64,000 nt of DNA. Origin: an uncultured Erythrobacter sp. (GTDB taxonomy: Bacteria > Pseudomonadota > Alphaproteobacteria > Sphingomonadales > Sphingomonadaceae). Location: positions 10,244 through 74,243 of the forward strand of contig CAJXTZ010000003.1 in the NCBI GenBank assembly GCA_913061345.1, written 5' to 3'. The translations under genes were made by a program, and so were the position numbers. Shown one piece after another: positions 26,152-35,684 of the stretch. How positions within the stretch are numbered: position 1 is the stretch's first letter; every line of letters starts with the position of its first letter. The notes beneath the pieces were generated by a model. The model was not told the DNA's origin. It saw only the letters and a list, made by a program, of their open reading frames with translations, and ran no database searches.

Positions 26152-27345
26152 ATGAGAGTTAGATCATACAGAACGGGCGGGGAATGGCTCTCTGAAAAAG
26201 GCGCCGAAGACGAAGACCAAAATCTGCTTGCAGCCGGTGACGATCAACAAGATGATGGCCCGGACAAAGCTCGCCAAGATATTGATCGTGTTCTTTCTGA
26301 CATTCTTCGTTCTCACAATTTGAATGTTCTATCAGGTCTTGGCACATCGCTATGCGTTGATGGCGCACCGACAATGGGCAACCTGTGGGATGCCGTGAAG
26401 GACTCATATGAGCAGGTGCAGGAAGGAAGGCCCACATGGGCTGAGGTTCTCCAAATAGCACGTCATCCTGAAGACAACGAAGATATTGAAGAACTACTTT
26501 CACGTTGTAAGAGCGCGGAGGCCTTCGAGACCGGGGACGCCAAGGCGAACATCCGACGCTTCGTGGGGGATGCGGAGGCCATCATTCGGGATAGGGTCGA
26601 TTTCCTCGCAGCAGATCCGCTGCCTACTCATGAGGCCTTCCTCCGGAGGTTGGCTAGACGCTCGGTGAGGAGGGATCGGCTAAAGCTCTTCACGACAAAC
26701 TATGATCGATGTTTCGAACATGCCGCTCAGCGCGGCGGCTTCGTCGTCATTGACGGCTTTTCTTTCTCGCAACCGTCGGTATTTGACCCAATGCATTTCT
26801 CATACGACATTGTGCGACGCGGCAGCGAGCCTGACGCCCCCGACTACATCGAAAACTTGTTCCATCTCTACAAAATCCATGGCTCGATCGATTGGCAAGC
26901 AGATGAAGTCGCGAATAGAATTCAGAAGTTTCCAAAGACTAAGAAGCCGCTGCTGATCTACCCTCGTAACACCAAATATGAACTTGCCTTTGCGCAGCCG
27001 TATCTGGAGATGATGTCATCATTCCAGGCCTCGATCCGGCAGCGCGATGTTGGCTTGTTCGTTGTGGGCTTTGGATTCAATGACAATCACATCGCGGAAC
27101 CCATACTGGCGGCGATTGAGACAAACTTGGCAATGAAGGCGGTCGTAATTGCACCGGGACTTGAACAGCAGGCGGCGCAAAATGCTCATCTCAAAAAGAT
27201 GGTTGGTTTGATCGATAGAGGTGACACCAGACTGGCGCTAGTCGATGCGACATTCGAGGATATCGTGCCGATCTTGCCCGACGTGACGGCAATGACCGAT
27301 CTCGAGCGTCACGTGGACCGTGTGCGCGCTGTTCGAGAGAGCTGA
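26152..27345 (+). CDS. SIR2-domain NADase-like defence protein
   Basis: 397 residues from the ATG at 26152; a TTG further upstream would add 13 residues but has no better ribosome site. SIR2-like features are NVLSGLGTS (about 62-70, the G-x-G nucleotide site), LKLFTTNYDRCFE (about 170), KIHGSIDW with the catalytic-type His (about 240) and VVGFGFNDNHI (about 306). In SIR2-HerA systems the protein degrades NAD after phage infection as part of a complex with HerA. The downstream herA follows with a 2-base gap. Confidence 0.88.
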   Translation: MRVRSYRTGGEWLSEKGAEDEDQNLLAAGDDQQDDGPDKARQDIDRVLSDILRSHNLNVLSGLGTSLCVDGAPTMGNLWDAVKDSYEQVQEGRPTWAEVLQIARHPEDNEDIEELLSRCKSAEAFETGDAKANIRRFVGDAEAIIRDRVDFLAADPLPTHEAFLRRLARRSVRRDRLKLFTTNYDRCFEHAAQRGGFVVIDGFSFSQPSVFDPMHFSYDIVRRGSEPDAPDYIENLFHLYKIHGSIDWQADEVANRIQKFPKTKKPLLIYPRNTKYELAFAQPYLEMMSSFQASIRQRDVGLFVVGFGFNDNHIAEPILAAIETNLAMKAVVIAPGLEQQAAQNAHLKKMVGLIDRGDTRLALVDATFEDIVPILPDVTAMTDLERHVDRVRAVRES

Positions 27346-27347
27346 TC

Positions 27348-29033
27348 GTGACGCTTCCAACATCACCATTCGAAGCAACTCGATATCTAGGATCGGTGGT
27401 ACATGTCGAGCCGACATTCGTGCGGGTGAACTTGCCCTTTGGCAGCGAGGCAGCGTCCTCTGTCTATTCCGGACATCGGCTTGGCAAAGGCGTCGTCGGC
27501 GAATTTGTTTTCATAGAAGGCGAAGGGCATGCAGTGCTTGGCCGTTTGACACAAGTGCGATTGCCGGAAGGAGATCGTCTAACGGTCGAGCCCGCTAGGA
27601 GTTCTGACAAGACCATAGCTAACCCGGTCGGCACGTTACAGCTTTTGCTTTCGATTGAGCTAGATACCGGGAAGATTGTTCGCGGCATTCCAGAGCACCC
27701 TCGGATCGGCCAATATGCATACGCTGCCCATCCGCAGCTTGTGAAATATGCGATTGAAGACGAAGCCAACGACGATGAGCGCCACGTCGCCCTAGCCCAC
27801 ATAACGGATTCCGAAACTACCGTTTTGACATTTGCTCCGTCGGCCATTTTCGGACGGCACTGCGCCGTATTGGGAACGACGGGGGGCGGGAAAAGTTGGA
27901 CCGTCGCCCGACTTCTAGGTGAGGTGGCGAGACATCAGGGTAAAGCAATCTTGTTCGATGCGACCGGAGAGTTTCGAACTCTGAGCGAACGGGTCCGACA
28001 TGTATATTTGGGTGGAACACCAGAAGGTGACGATGACGATCGCGAGTTCGTTTGCTTCCCATATAAGCATTTGTCTGAAGGCGACTTATTCGCGATGTTT
28101 CAACCCAGCGGAGGCTCCCAATCTCCCAAGCTACGTGAAGCACTAATTAGCTTAAAGTTGGCACATCGGGCACCTGCGCTTGCCCAGAACGGGCTGATCG
28201 TAAAAGCTAACAGTCCCAAGGCAGCGTTCAACGCTTCATTAGCTCAACATGCTGGAGCAATCCGCGAACCCGGTGCCGAGTACGATATTCAGAGCCTACC
28301 TGACCAGATTTACGAGGAATGTGTCTGGCCGACAGGACAAGGTGGTAATGCGAACAATTGGGGAAATTATGACCAGAATAGCCGCGGCTACTGCACGACT
28401 CTCGTTAGCCGCATCGCCGTGCAAATCGGCTCCAATGAGATGGCCCCGATTTTCGCGCCGGGTAATGCTAATGACCTAACCGAAGTGCTGGAAGAATTTC
28501 TCGCAGAGGCCAATCAGAGCATCCTTCGCATTTCGATGGAGAATTTGCCCTACGAGCATAGCACCCGGGAGCTTGTTGCTAATGGCTTCGGACGTTACCT
28601 GCTCACAAAGGCACGTGCGGGTGCATTCCGTGCCCAGCCTCTGCTCACCGTCCTTGATGAAGCGCATCAGTTCTTGAACAAGTCTGTTGGTGATGAGTTC
28701 AATCGGTTTCGATTAGAATCCTTCGGCTTGATCGCGAAGGAAGGACGGAAATACGGATTGCTGACCGTACTAGCGACTCAACGACCGCGCGATATTCCTG
28801 AGGACGTGTTGAGCCAAATGGGCATGTTCATCGTTCATCGGCTCATCAATGAAAAAGATCGACTGATTGTCGAAAGAGCTTGCGGCAGCTTGGACACCTC
28901 GTCTGCATCGTTCCTGCCAATTCTCGGGCAAGGAGAGGCGCTTGTTATCGGATTGGACACTCCAATGACCATGCCTGTGCAGGTTTTGCTCCCTACCGAC
29001 GAACCGGATTCTACAGATATTGCCCTCTGGTAG
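27348..29033 (+). CDS. herA: HerA-like hexameric ATPase (DUF87/FtsK family), SIR2 partner
   Basis: 561 residues from a GTG two bases after the SIR2 stop, so the pair is coupled. An N-terminal HerA barrel domain is followed by Walker A VLGTTGGGKSWTVARLL (about 178), Walker B LLTVLDEAHQFLN (about 432), a TQRPRDIPEDVLSQ sensor region and an arginine-finger region near IVHRLINEKDRL. HerA assembles as a hexameric ring; with SIR2 it forms a defence complex that depletes NAD and may process DNA. No NurA partner is nearby, which supports the defence rather than repair role. Confidence 0.88.
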   Translation: MTLPTSPFEATRYLGSVVHVEPTFVRVNLPFGSEAASSVYSGHRLGKGVVGEFVFIEGEGHAVLGRLTQVRLPEGDRLTVEPARSSDKTIANPVGTLQLLLSIELDTGKIVRGIPEHPRIGQYAYAAHPQLVKYAIEDEANDDERHVALAHITDSETTVLTFAPSAIFGRHCAVLGTTGGGKSWTVARLLGEVARHQGKAILFDATGEFRTLSERVRHVYLGGTPEGDDDDREFVCFPYKHLSEGDLFAMFQPSGGSQSPKLREALISLKLAHRAPALAQNGLIVKANSPKAAFNASLAQHAGAIREPGAEYDIQSLPDQIYEECVWPTGQGGNANNWGNYDQNSRGYCTTLVSRIAVQIGSNEMAPIFAPGNANDLTEVLEEFLAEANQSILRISMENLPYEHSTRELVANGFGRYLLTKARAGAFRAQPLLTVLDEAHQFLNKSVGDEFNRFRLESFGLIAKEGRKYGLLTVLATQRPRDIPEDVLSQMGMFIVHRLINEKDRLIVERACGSLDTSSASFLPILGQGEALVIGLDTPMTMPVQVLLPTDEPDSTDIALW

Positions 29034-29052
29034 GGCGTGAGTAAGCTCACTT

Positions 29053-29259
29053 CTACCGTCCGACGCCCACTACTCCCAGAGTGATATATTCCGACGCTGA
29101 ATAGGCAAGCGCGAGCGCAATCGCCAAGTCGGCTTGATGCCCCGTAGCGGAATGGCGGCTGTCCGCGTGGGTCCTGACCAAAAGCTGATTGTCCGCAACC
29201 GGCCCAGAAGCAGTCACGAAATTAGACGGCCCGTCCTCGAAGGACGGACCGCCTGCCAA
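29053..29259 (-). pseudogene. Possible terminase-like C-terminal remnant, 68 codons
   Basis: The frame encodes LLVRTHADSR followed by GHQADLAIALALAYSASEY. The H-x-D-x-A-I-A-L-A-L pattern recalls the C-terminal nuclease end of some phage large terminases. There is no clear ribosome site and no other phage gene nearby. It lies inside the right arm of the SIR2-HerA cassette. It may be a chance frame. Confidence 0.25.
29230..29252. terminator. Palindromic hairpin between herA and parB
   Basis: GGCCCGTCCT-CGA-AGGACGGACC forms a 10-bp stem with a 3-base loop between two convergent genes. No T run follows, so it may be a weak terminator or a protein-binding palindrome. Confidence 0.45.
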
Positions 29260-29283
29260 GGGGCCTAGACCTGTCAGGAGGGA

Positions 29284-31254
29284 TCAGGCAGCCTGCTCGA
29301 CAATCTCGTTATCGCCTTTATCTTCGCTGGTGAGTCCTTCTTCAGCATGGTCCAGAACCCCAGCGGTACCGAACCGCATGATCGCAGGAATCCATGCTTG
29401 GGCCCGGTCCTTGACATCCGTGTCGCCAATGAAGTTGCCCGAGAAAATGCGCTCGGCAGCGCTTGCCAATTCAGCCTTCTTAGACCCGGTATACCGGGTC
29501 ACCAGTTCGGGGCCGCCTGCTGCATCGAGCGCCTCGAGCGTCCGGGCCTTGGCTACGCGGTCGAAATAGTTCGCCGCCGTGGGACGCCACCAATGTGCGG
29601 TCTCGATTTCGAGCAGAGACCCAAGCATTTCATGCAGTGGCACTGAACGTTCGCCCTCGCAGGCGAGGCTGGCAGTGAGCGTGCGGGAGACGACGTGGCC
29701 AAGCCACGCCGAGCGAGCGTCGTCCGACAGAGCGCGAAACCTCTCGAACCGTTCGACATCATTCTCGCCCGATCGCCAGCTCTCGTCGAGTGATCCAGCA
29801 AACTCAGCCAGCGCAGCACTTGCCGGGGCATCCTTTGCTTCGAACCCTGTAACCGGGCCGGAAGCCACCGAACCGATAAGCGTCGATGCCTTCTTCGCAC
29901 GCCAGTCGTGACCGTCAGCATCGGCAAGTGTGAAGACCATGAAGTCGAGCGCAAGCGCCTGGTCATTGGCCAGATGGATCGCAAGGATATCGCGGCGCTG
30001 CATGGCAAGCTCATCGAGCAGGCGCTGCGAAAGCGCTCCGCCTTTTGGCGCTACCGTTTCACTCTCCGAGACCACTTCAAGCGCACCTTCGCCTTCGGAA
30101 ACAATCTCGGTCTCGGTGTAGAATTGCGGCACCAGCGCCGGCTCGCCATTGCGCGAAAGGACGAGGAAGGCTCCTGCTCCAGCCTTCAGTTCGTCAGCAA
30201 GCACCGGAGGTCGGTCATTGAGCGCGCGCATGGCACGGTCGATCACCACCAGTTCCTGTTCGGCCTTTGCTACCTCTTCCTCGTCGCTATCCTCATCTTC
30301 GAGAATGGCGGCCACGCGGTCGTAATCGGCTTCGAGTTCGCCGAGTTTCTGGGCTTCTTCCGCGGTCATTGGCGCGGGCTCGCTTGGCAGGCGATTGAGG
30401 CCTTCGACGAGGTCATGGCTGACATAATTGCCAAGCGTCGGTCGCACCCAGGCAAGGCCATATTCCTGCGCCGTCTTCGACGCTGCTTGCTCCATGGCCT
30501 TGTGTGCAAGGTCCTCAAGCAGGGCTACATCGATCCAGCTTTCACTGGCATCATCGTCGAAGAGTTCGCGCTCAATACGGCCACCTGCGCCCAGATAGGC
30601 ATCGCGCCTCACGAGAATGGCACGCGGGTCGGAGCCTCGCACGGTGGCATCGAGCACCATCCGGCGGATCGTGTCAGGCGTGATCTGATACCAGGCGTCC
30701 TGCAATTCGGCATAGACATGGGCTTGGCGCTCGACATCGGAGATTGCGCCATAGGCCTTGGCCATGTCGAGCGTGATCGTGCCTTCCGCGAGAGCTTCGA
30801 AAACGCAGGGTGCGAGACCTGCAAGGCGCAGGCGCCCCTCAACAAAGCGGACGGTGAGACCAAACCGACGGGCGACGTCTTCAGGTGTTGCTCCTGCCTC
30901 GATAATCGCGGCAAAAGCCTGCGCCTCGTCGGCCGGATTCATCGCAAGACGCTGAAAGTTCTCGGCGAGACTGACTTCGCGCACTTCGCTTTCCTCGCCT
31001 TCGATAACCAGGCAGGTCACTTCATGGCTTTCGGGCAATGTGCCTTCTCCGGCGAGCGCTTGCAGCGCTGCGAGGCGGCGACCTCCAGCTTCGACTTCGA
31101 ACTTTCCGCGTTTGCCTTTGCGCACAACAAGGTTTTGCAGCAGGCCGCGCGCTGCGATGTCTGCTCTTAATTGGAGGTCGGCAAGAACATCGCTCGACTT
31201 GCGAACGTTGCGCGGGCTGGGGACGAGCTTCTTCAATGCAATAGACTGGATCAT
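29284..31254 (-). CDS. parB: ParB/Srx-type partition-like protein, large
   Basis: 656 residues from the ATG at 31254 (ATCAGGAGAAAAGCC upstream). The N-terminal ParB nuclease/CTPase-type domain shows LVPSPRNVRKS, LLQNLVVRKGKRGKFEVEAGGRRL (read in two parts) and SLAENFQRLAMNPADEAQAF. A helix-turn-helix follows, EDVARRFGLTVRFVEGRLRLAGL. The long C-terminal part is unlike chromosomal ParB but typical of ICE and plasmid ParB proteins in Alphaproteobacteria. No parA is adjacent, so the role may be DNA binding or gene regulation rather than segregation. It points toward oriT, like its neighbours. Confidence 0.9.
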   Translation of the reverse strand: MIQSIALKKLVPSPRNVRKSSDVLADLQLRADIAARGLLQNLVVRKGKRGKFEVEAGGRRLAALQALAGEGTLPESHEVTCLVIEGEESEVREVSLAENFQRLAMNPADEAQAFAAIIEAGATPEDVARRFGLTVRFVEGRLRLAGLAPCVFEALAEGTITLDMAKAYGAISDVERQAHVYAELQDAWYQITPDTIRRMVLDATVRGSDPRAILVRRDAYLGAGGRIERELFDDDASESWIDVALLEDLAHKAMEQAASKTAQEYGLAWVRPTLGNYVSHDLVEGLNRLPSEPAPMTAEEAQKLGELEADYDRVAAILEDEDSDEEEVAKAEQELVVIDRAMRALNDRPPVLADELKAGAGAFLVLSRNGEPALVPQFYTETEIVSEGEGALEVVSESETVAPKGGALSQRLLDELAMQRRDILAIHLANDQALALDFMVFTLADADGHDWRAKKASTLIGSVASGPVTGFEAKDAPASAALAEFAGSLDESWRSGENDVERFERFRALSDDARSAWLGHVVSRTLTASLACEGERSVPLHEMLGSLLEIETAHWWRPTAANYFDRVAKARTLEALDAAGGPELVTRYTGSKKAELASAAERIFSGNFIGDTDVKDRAQAWIPAIMRFGTAGVLDHAEEGLTSEDKGDNEIVEQAA

Positions 31255-31358
31255 GGCTTTTCTCCTGATGGGATGAAGGCGCATGTGACGATCACAAGGC
31301 CCACAAGCCCAAAGGGCTCTCTCCACTCTCATCTTTTGGTCCGGACCCATCCACGGGA

Positions 31359-34300
31359 TCAGGCTGCCAGTGCAGGCAGGACGGACGACGCCTTAGAGAC
31401 CGGCACGAACAGCCGTGTGCGATATCTGATGATCTCGGTGAAGCAGCCCTTGGTCTTGTACCAGTCGAGCCGATCCGGCGCGTAGCCAGTGAGTTCGAGC
31501 CGTTGCTCGCCTCCGACCAGCGAGCGTTTGACCATGAGCGCGTCATGACTTGCGAGTGGCTGCGGAGTCCCGCCTGCAAGAACGAGCTTCCCGAGTTCGT
31601 CAGGTGCGGGATCGGTTACCGCGACTAGGCCAAAGGTTTCGGCGATCTTCGCAAGGTCGATGTCGAGGACTTCCCGGCCGATGATCGACTGGCCGTCTTC
31701 AGCAACGAGCCGGGTGACGCGAACATGATCGCCGGGTAAGCGTTTCCACACTGGTAGCAAGAGTCCGGTGGCAAGATGGACCCGCTCGGTGACGGATGAG
31801 TTCGCGGCCTGCTCTTCTTCGGTTCGCCAGGCTTTCGCGAACTCGGTCACGCCGATCTCTTCCCACAGGCTTTCACCAAGCGCGTCACACGTCCAGTTGG
31901 CCGATTTAAGCGGGCGCAGGAGCCGCCGGCGTTTAATCACCGCGCCGTCATCCGCAATGAACCGCCGGGCTGGAACTGAGAGTGCAATTTTGCCTGAGCG
32001 CGCATTGCGCAAGGGGATGGCGTGCCGGGTTCCTATTTCGTGCATCCGGACGAGACGTTTAGAACGCAAGGGGCGAAGGTGCCGCTTCACTTCGAGCGAA
32101 ACGAGGCGGGTTTCTGCGCCAGTGACAGGATCGGCACGCAGAAGTTCATCCCCTAGGACTTCGAAACTGTCGACGCGAATTGTTTCCAGACCAAGATCGA
32201 GGGATCCGGCTTCGCGAGCGGCCTCAATCCGCGCTTCGACCAGTCCCATATATTCATCGAAGATGGCGTTCTGAAGCGCAATCGGCAGCGCTAGGATACG
32301 GTTTAGCCAACGCTGGACGGTCGGCAGGTTGTCAGTCAGCCCGCCATCGGGATTCTCGAGACGGAGACCGGTGCGTAGGGCGAAGTCACCGAAGCTCGTG
32401 GCCTCGAGCTTTCCGTCATAAAGCAGCTGGAACCAGCGGGTGAGCGCATCGCGGGCATAGTCGCTCTCGAGATTGTCAGCTGGATCGAACAGATTCTGAC
32501 CCCCGGTTTGACGCTGCCCGCGCGTGAGGGCACCCAGAGCATCGAGTCTGCGCGCGATTGTCGAAATGAAGCGGCGTTCGCCCTTCACATCGGTCGTCAC
32601 GGGGCGGAAGAGCGGAGACGATGCCTGGTTGGTGCGGTTGGTCCGTCCTAGCCCCTGGATCGCGTTGTCAGCACGCCATCCCGGCTCGAGCAGGAAATGC
32701 ACACGACGTTGCTGGTTCTGGCACCCGAGATCGGCATGGTAGGACCGCCCAGTCCCTCCTGCATCGGAAAAGACCAGGATGCGCTTGGTCCCTTCCATGA
32801 AGCTCTGCGCTTCAGCCACGTTGGCGCTCTGGCTTCGCCGTTCGACGCGCTGCTGGTGATCGCAGCCGATAACAAGCCTTCGGGTCCTCCCTGTGACCTC
32901 CGCTACGGCTTCGGTCCCGAAATGCTCGATGATCGCATCGAGCGCGGTCGCAATTGGCGGCAGAGCACAAAGCTGTTCAACGAGAGCATCGCGCGCTGCA
33001 ATAGCGCGCGCGCAAATGACGGGGTTGCCCTCGTCATCGCTCATCGCTTCTGACCGCAGATTGCCGTCCTCGTCGGTGAAGACCTGCATTAGGCGTACGG
33101 GAAAGCTCTTGGCGAGATAGTCGATGACATATTCACGCGGTGACAAGTCGATATCGAGCGCTTCGCGTTCGTCGTCAGAAAGATCGGCGAGACGCCGGTC
33201 AAGCATGGCCTCTGACGTTGACACCAGCTGCACGACCACCGAATTCTCCTCGCCAAGCGCTTCTTCCATGGCTGGGATAAGGCTCGGCAGTTTCATCGAT
33301 AGCAGGAGCTGTGCAAAGAAGCGCTGCTTCGTGCCTTCAAATATCGAAAGTGCAGCAGCTTTTGCGTTGCGGTTCAGCGTATCGCCGCTGTCCTCGTCGA
33401 CCACCCGCGTTGCCTCGAGCGCCGCTTCGAGGTTGCGGTGAATGATTGCCCAAGCCTCGGCATAGGCGTCATAGATTCGCACCTGTGCTTCGGTCAGCTT
33501 GTGCTCGAGAATATCGTACTCGACCCCGGCGAAGGACAGCGCGCGGGCAAGATAGAGGCCCTGGGCCTTGAGATCGCGGGCGACGAGTTCCATCGCCGCG
33601 ACCCCTCCGGCCCGGATGTCGGTAATGAACGCCTCGTGGGTCGGGAATGCGGTTTCCGGTCCCCACAAGCCAAGCCGGGCGGTGTAACCAAGATTGGCGA
33701 TATCCGATGCACCGGTGGCCGAGGCATAGAGAATGCGGGCGCGCGGCAAATTGTTCTGTAGCCGGAGGCCCGCCATACCCTGCTCTGAGCCCTTGAGCTT
33801 ACCGCGCGTGCCCGATGAGCCAAGGGCGTTGGCCATGGCATGCGCCTCGTCAAAGGCAATCACACCATCAAAATCCGCAACCGCCCAGTCGAGGATCTGG
33901 TCGAGCCGGGTATCTTCCGCGCGTCCTGACCGCAGCGTCGGGTAAGTTACGAAGAGAATACCCTCAGGCATCGTAACGGGCTGTCCGATTTTCCAGCGCG
34001 AAAGCGGCTGGATGTCGAGCGCCATCCCACCAAGCGCCTCCCAGTCCCGGCGAGCGTCCTCAAGCAATGCTTCATTCTTTGTGATCCAGATATGGCGGCG
34101 CGCGCCCGAGAGCCATCGGTCCATGATAATCCCGGCGATCTGCCGTCCCTTGCCCGCTCCGGTCCCATCGCCGAGGAAAAAGCCTTTGCGGTAGGAGCTG
34201 CCGTCCTCGGTGAGCTCAAGCAGGGTGCCTTCCTGGCTCGGCCGGAATTGACCTGGCAGGTCGCGCGCAAACGCCTGCGCAGCATAGATGAGTGTCTCGC

Positions 34301-35606
34301 ATTGCGCTTCGGACAGCAGGCAGTCTGCCTGCCAGTTTGCAGGAAGAAGCGGACGCGCTTCGGGAATCGGGGCCGTGACCGATCCCATAGCGACCGATTC
34401 AACGAGAGGTGTCGGATGCGCCGGAGCATTGGCAAACCTAATGCGGCTGGGGCGATAGGGGAGATAGATGCCTGTTTGCTCGGGCACCGGTGCGGACTCG
34501 GTGAGGGCGGAATAGCCTAGTTCGGCCACGTCGGTCGCGGAGCTTCGTTCCGAAGCAAACGGCGCCGACGGCCTAATCGCTGAGATATGCTTTGGTACTT
34601 TGACTTGGGGGCGCAACGAGCTGCGCATCCCCGGATGAAGGACGCTTGCGGAAATCGGTGCGCGAGGCGGTAGAAGTGTGAGAAGGTCATCGAGTTCGAT
34701 AAGGTCAGAGGTATCACCTGTGAGCTCTGGAACCGCAGCATCCGGAATCTTGTCGAACACGACCATCCGGACGGCGATTCCCGTGCCCGTTCGGGAAAAC
34801 ATCTGCTGCAAGCTGACATCGAGACAGAGCGAGGTATCGCTTTCTGCATCGCGAAAGCGCGATGCGTTGAAGCTTTCGGGCATGATCGCGACGATCCTGC
34901 CGCCGGTAGCACAAGTCCGGATCGCGCTGCGCAGATGACGGTGAGCAGTAGCGCCATCTTGGCCGCGCTCCTGGCTGCGGGCAAAAGGAGGGTTCATCAG
35001 CACTACGGAGGGGGCCGGACCGCGATGCAAATCGGCGATCAGCTCGCCATCGTGTGCGGTTATTTGAGCCTCTGGAAAGATATGCCTCAAACTGTTCCGC
35101 CTGGCGAAATCGATCTCGTTGAGCTGCAAAGATGCCTGATGAGCACTCATCCAAATCGCAATTGCACCATTGCCTGAAGATGGCTCGAGCACGGAGTCTT
35201 GCGGAGAAATGGCGGCGGCCTTGGCCATCAGCCAGGCCAGCATCGGCGGAGTTGAAAACTGCTGGAGTTTGACCTGAGCTTCGCTTCGAACATGCCGGGG
35301 CGGCAGTGCTGCGTTCAGCCAGTCGAAGCGCGCTTCCGCTCCGCGCATGCCTGTCGTCAGGTCGATCCGCGCATGATCGCGCAGCCAAAGCAGTGCTCCG
35401 ATCTCGGCGGCGTTGTTATAGTCGTCAATCGTCCATGCGCTTCCCCAATCCTGCACTCCGGTCTTTTCTGAGAACAGGGCCGAGATATCGGCACGCGTGA
35501 GATGACCACCAGATGTGAGATGTTCGGCAATTTTGGTGCCAATGGTATAGGCCAGCGGATTTGAATGCAGTTGCTGGCTGTCGGAAAATAAGTCTGGGTG
35601 AAACAT
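31359..35606 (-). CDS. Bifunctional DNA methyltransferase / strawberry-notch helicase
   Basis: 1415 residues from the ATG at 35606 with a strong AATCAGGAGGACG leader. The N-terminal third is a SAM-dependent methyltransferase: SVLEPSSGNGAIAIW (about 135) as SAM motif and VVLMNPPFARSQ (about 210) as the catalytic NPPF. A strawberry-notch type helicase follows, with FLGDGTGAGKGRQIAGI (about 480), VIAFDEAHAMAN (about 590) and the SNO C-terminal domain (FMEGTKRILVFSDAGGTGRS, GLGRTNRTNQ). It may both modify and unwind the newly entered ICE DNA. A decayed copy of its C-terminal region is found at 63683-63950. Confidence 0.9.
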   Translation of the reverse strand: MFHPDLFSDSQQLHSNPLAYTIGTKIAEHLTSGGHLTRADISALFSEKTGVQDWGSAWTIDDYNNAAEIGALLWLRDHARIDLTTGMRGAEARFDWLNAALPPRHVRSEAQVKLQQFSTPPMLAWLMAKAAAISPQDSVLEPSSGNGAIAIWMSAHQASLQLNEIDFARRNSLRHIFPEAQITAHDGELIADLHRGPAPSVVLMNPPFARSQERGQDGATAHRHLRSAIRTCATGGRIVAIMPESFNASRFRDAESDTSLCLDVSLQQMFSRTGTGIAVRMVVFDKIPDAAVPELTGDTSDLIELDDLLTLLPPRAPISASVLHPGMRSSLRPQVKVPKHISAIRPSAPFASERSSATDVAELGYSALTESAPVPEQTGIYLPYRPSRIRFANAPAHPTPLVESVAMGSVTAPIPEARPLLPANWQADCLLSEAQCETLIYAAQAFARDLPGQFRPSQEGTLLELTEDGSSYRKGFFLGDGTGAGKGRQIAGIIMDRWLSGARRHIWITKNEALLEDARRDWEALGGMALDIQPLSRWKIGQPVTMPEGILFVTYPTLRSGRAEDTRLDQILDWAVADFDGVIAFDEAHAMANALGSSGTRGKLKGSEQGMAGLRLQNNLPRARILYASATGASDIANLGYTARLGLWGPETAFPTHEAFITDIRAGGVAAMELVARDLKAQGLYLARALSFAGVEYDILEHKLTEAQVRIYDAYAEAWAIIHRNLEAALEATRVVDEDSGDTLNRNAKAAALSIFEGTKQRFFAQLLLSMKLPSLIPAMEEALGEENSVVVQLVSTSEAMLDRRLADLSDDEREALDIDLSPREYVIDYLAKSFPVRLMQVFTDEDGNLRSEAMSDDEGNPVICARAIAARDALVEQLCALPPIATALDAIIEHFGTEAVAEVTGRTRRLVIGCDHQQRVERRSQSANVAEAQSFMEGTKRILVFSDAGGTGRSYHADLGCQNQQRRVHFLLEPGWRADNAIQGLGRTNRTNQASSPLFRPVTTDVKGERRFISTIARRLDALGALTRGQRQTGGQNLFDPADNLESDYARDALTRWFQLLYDGKLEATSFGDFALRTGLRLENPDGGLTDNLPTVQRWLNRILALPIALQNAIFDEYMGLVEARIEAAREAGSLDLGLETIRVDSFEVLGDELLRADPVTGAETRLVSLEVKRHLRPLRSKRLVRMHEIGTRHAIPLRNARSGKIALSVPARRFIADDGAVIKRRRLLRPLKSANWTCDALGESLWEEIGVTEFAKAWRTEEEQAANSSVTERVHLATGLLLPVWKRLPGDHVRVTRLVAEDGQSIIGREVLDIDLAKIAETFGLVAVTDPAPDELGKLVLAGGTPQPLASHDALMVKRSLVGGEQRLELTGYAPDRLDWYKTKGCFTEIIRYRTRLFVPVSKASSVLPALAA

Positions 35607-35684
35607 GGCAAATCGTCCTCCTGATTGAGGCATCGGGACATGCGCCCTCTGCCGGATCAGAAATTCAAAAAGCTTTCTCTCCTC

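Larger units (their letters stand above)
25195..29261 (+). mobile_element. Putative 4.1-kb non-autonomous defence cassette (DUF2026-SIR2-HerA)
   Basis: Three plus-strand genes interrupt a run of minus-strand leading-region genes (ParB to ArdC). The left boundary is the tRNA-Gly 3' half with a following terminator. The octamer TGCCAAGG occurs there at 25196-25203 and again at 29254-29261, 22 bases from the end of parB. No integrase is inside. This would fit insertion of an att-bearing cassette at a secondary site with a TGCCAAGG core. The right-hand repeat is only 8 bp, so the boundary is tentative. Confidence 0.4.

Noticed and set aside
29908..31170. A 420-codon plus-strand open frame
   Set aside because: It is antisense to parB, whose motifs and start are clear.
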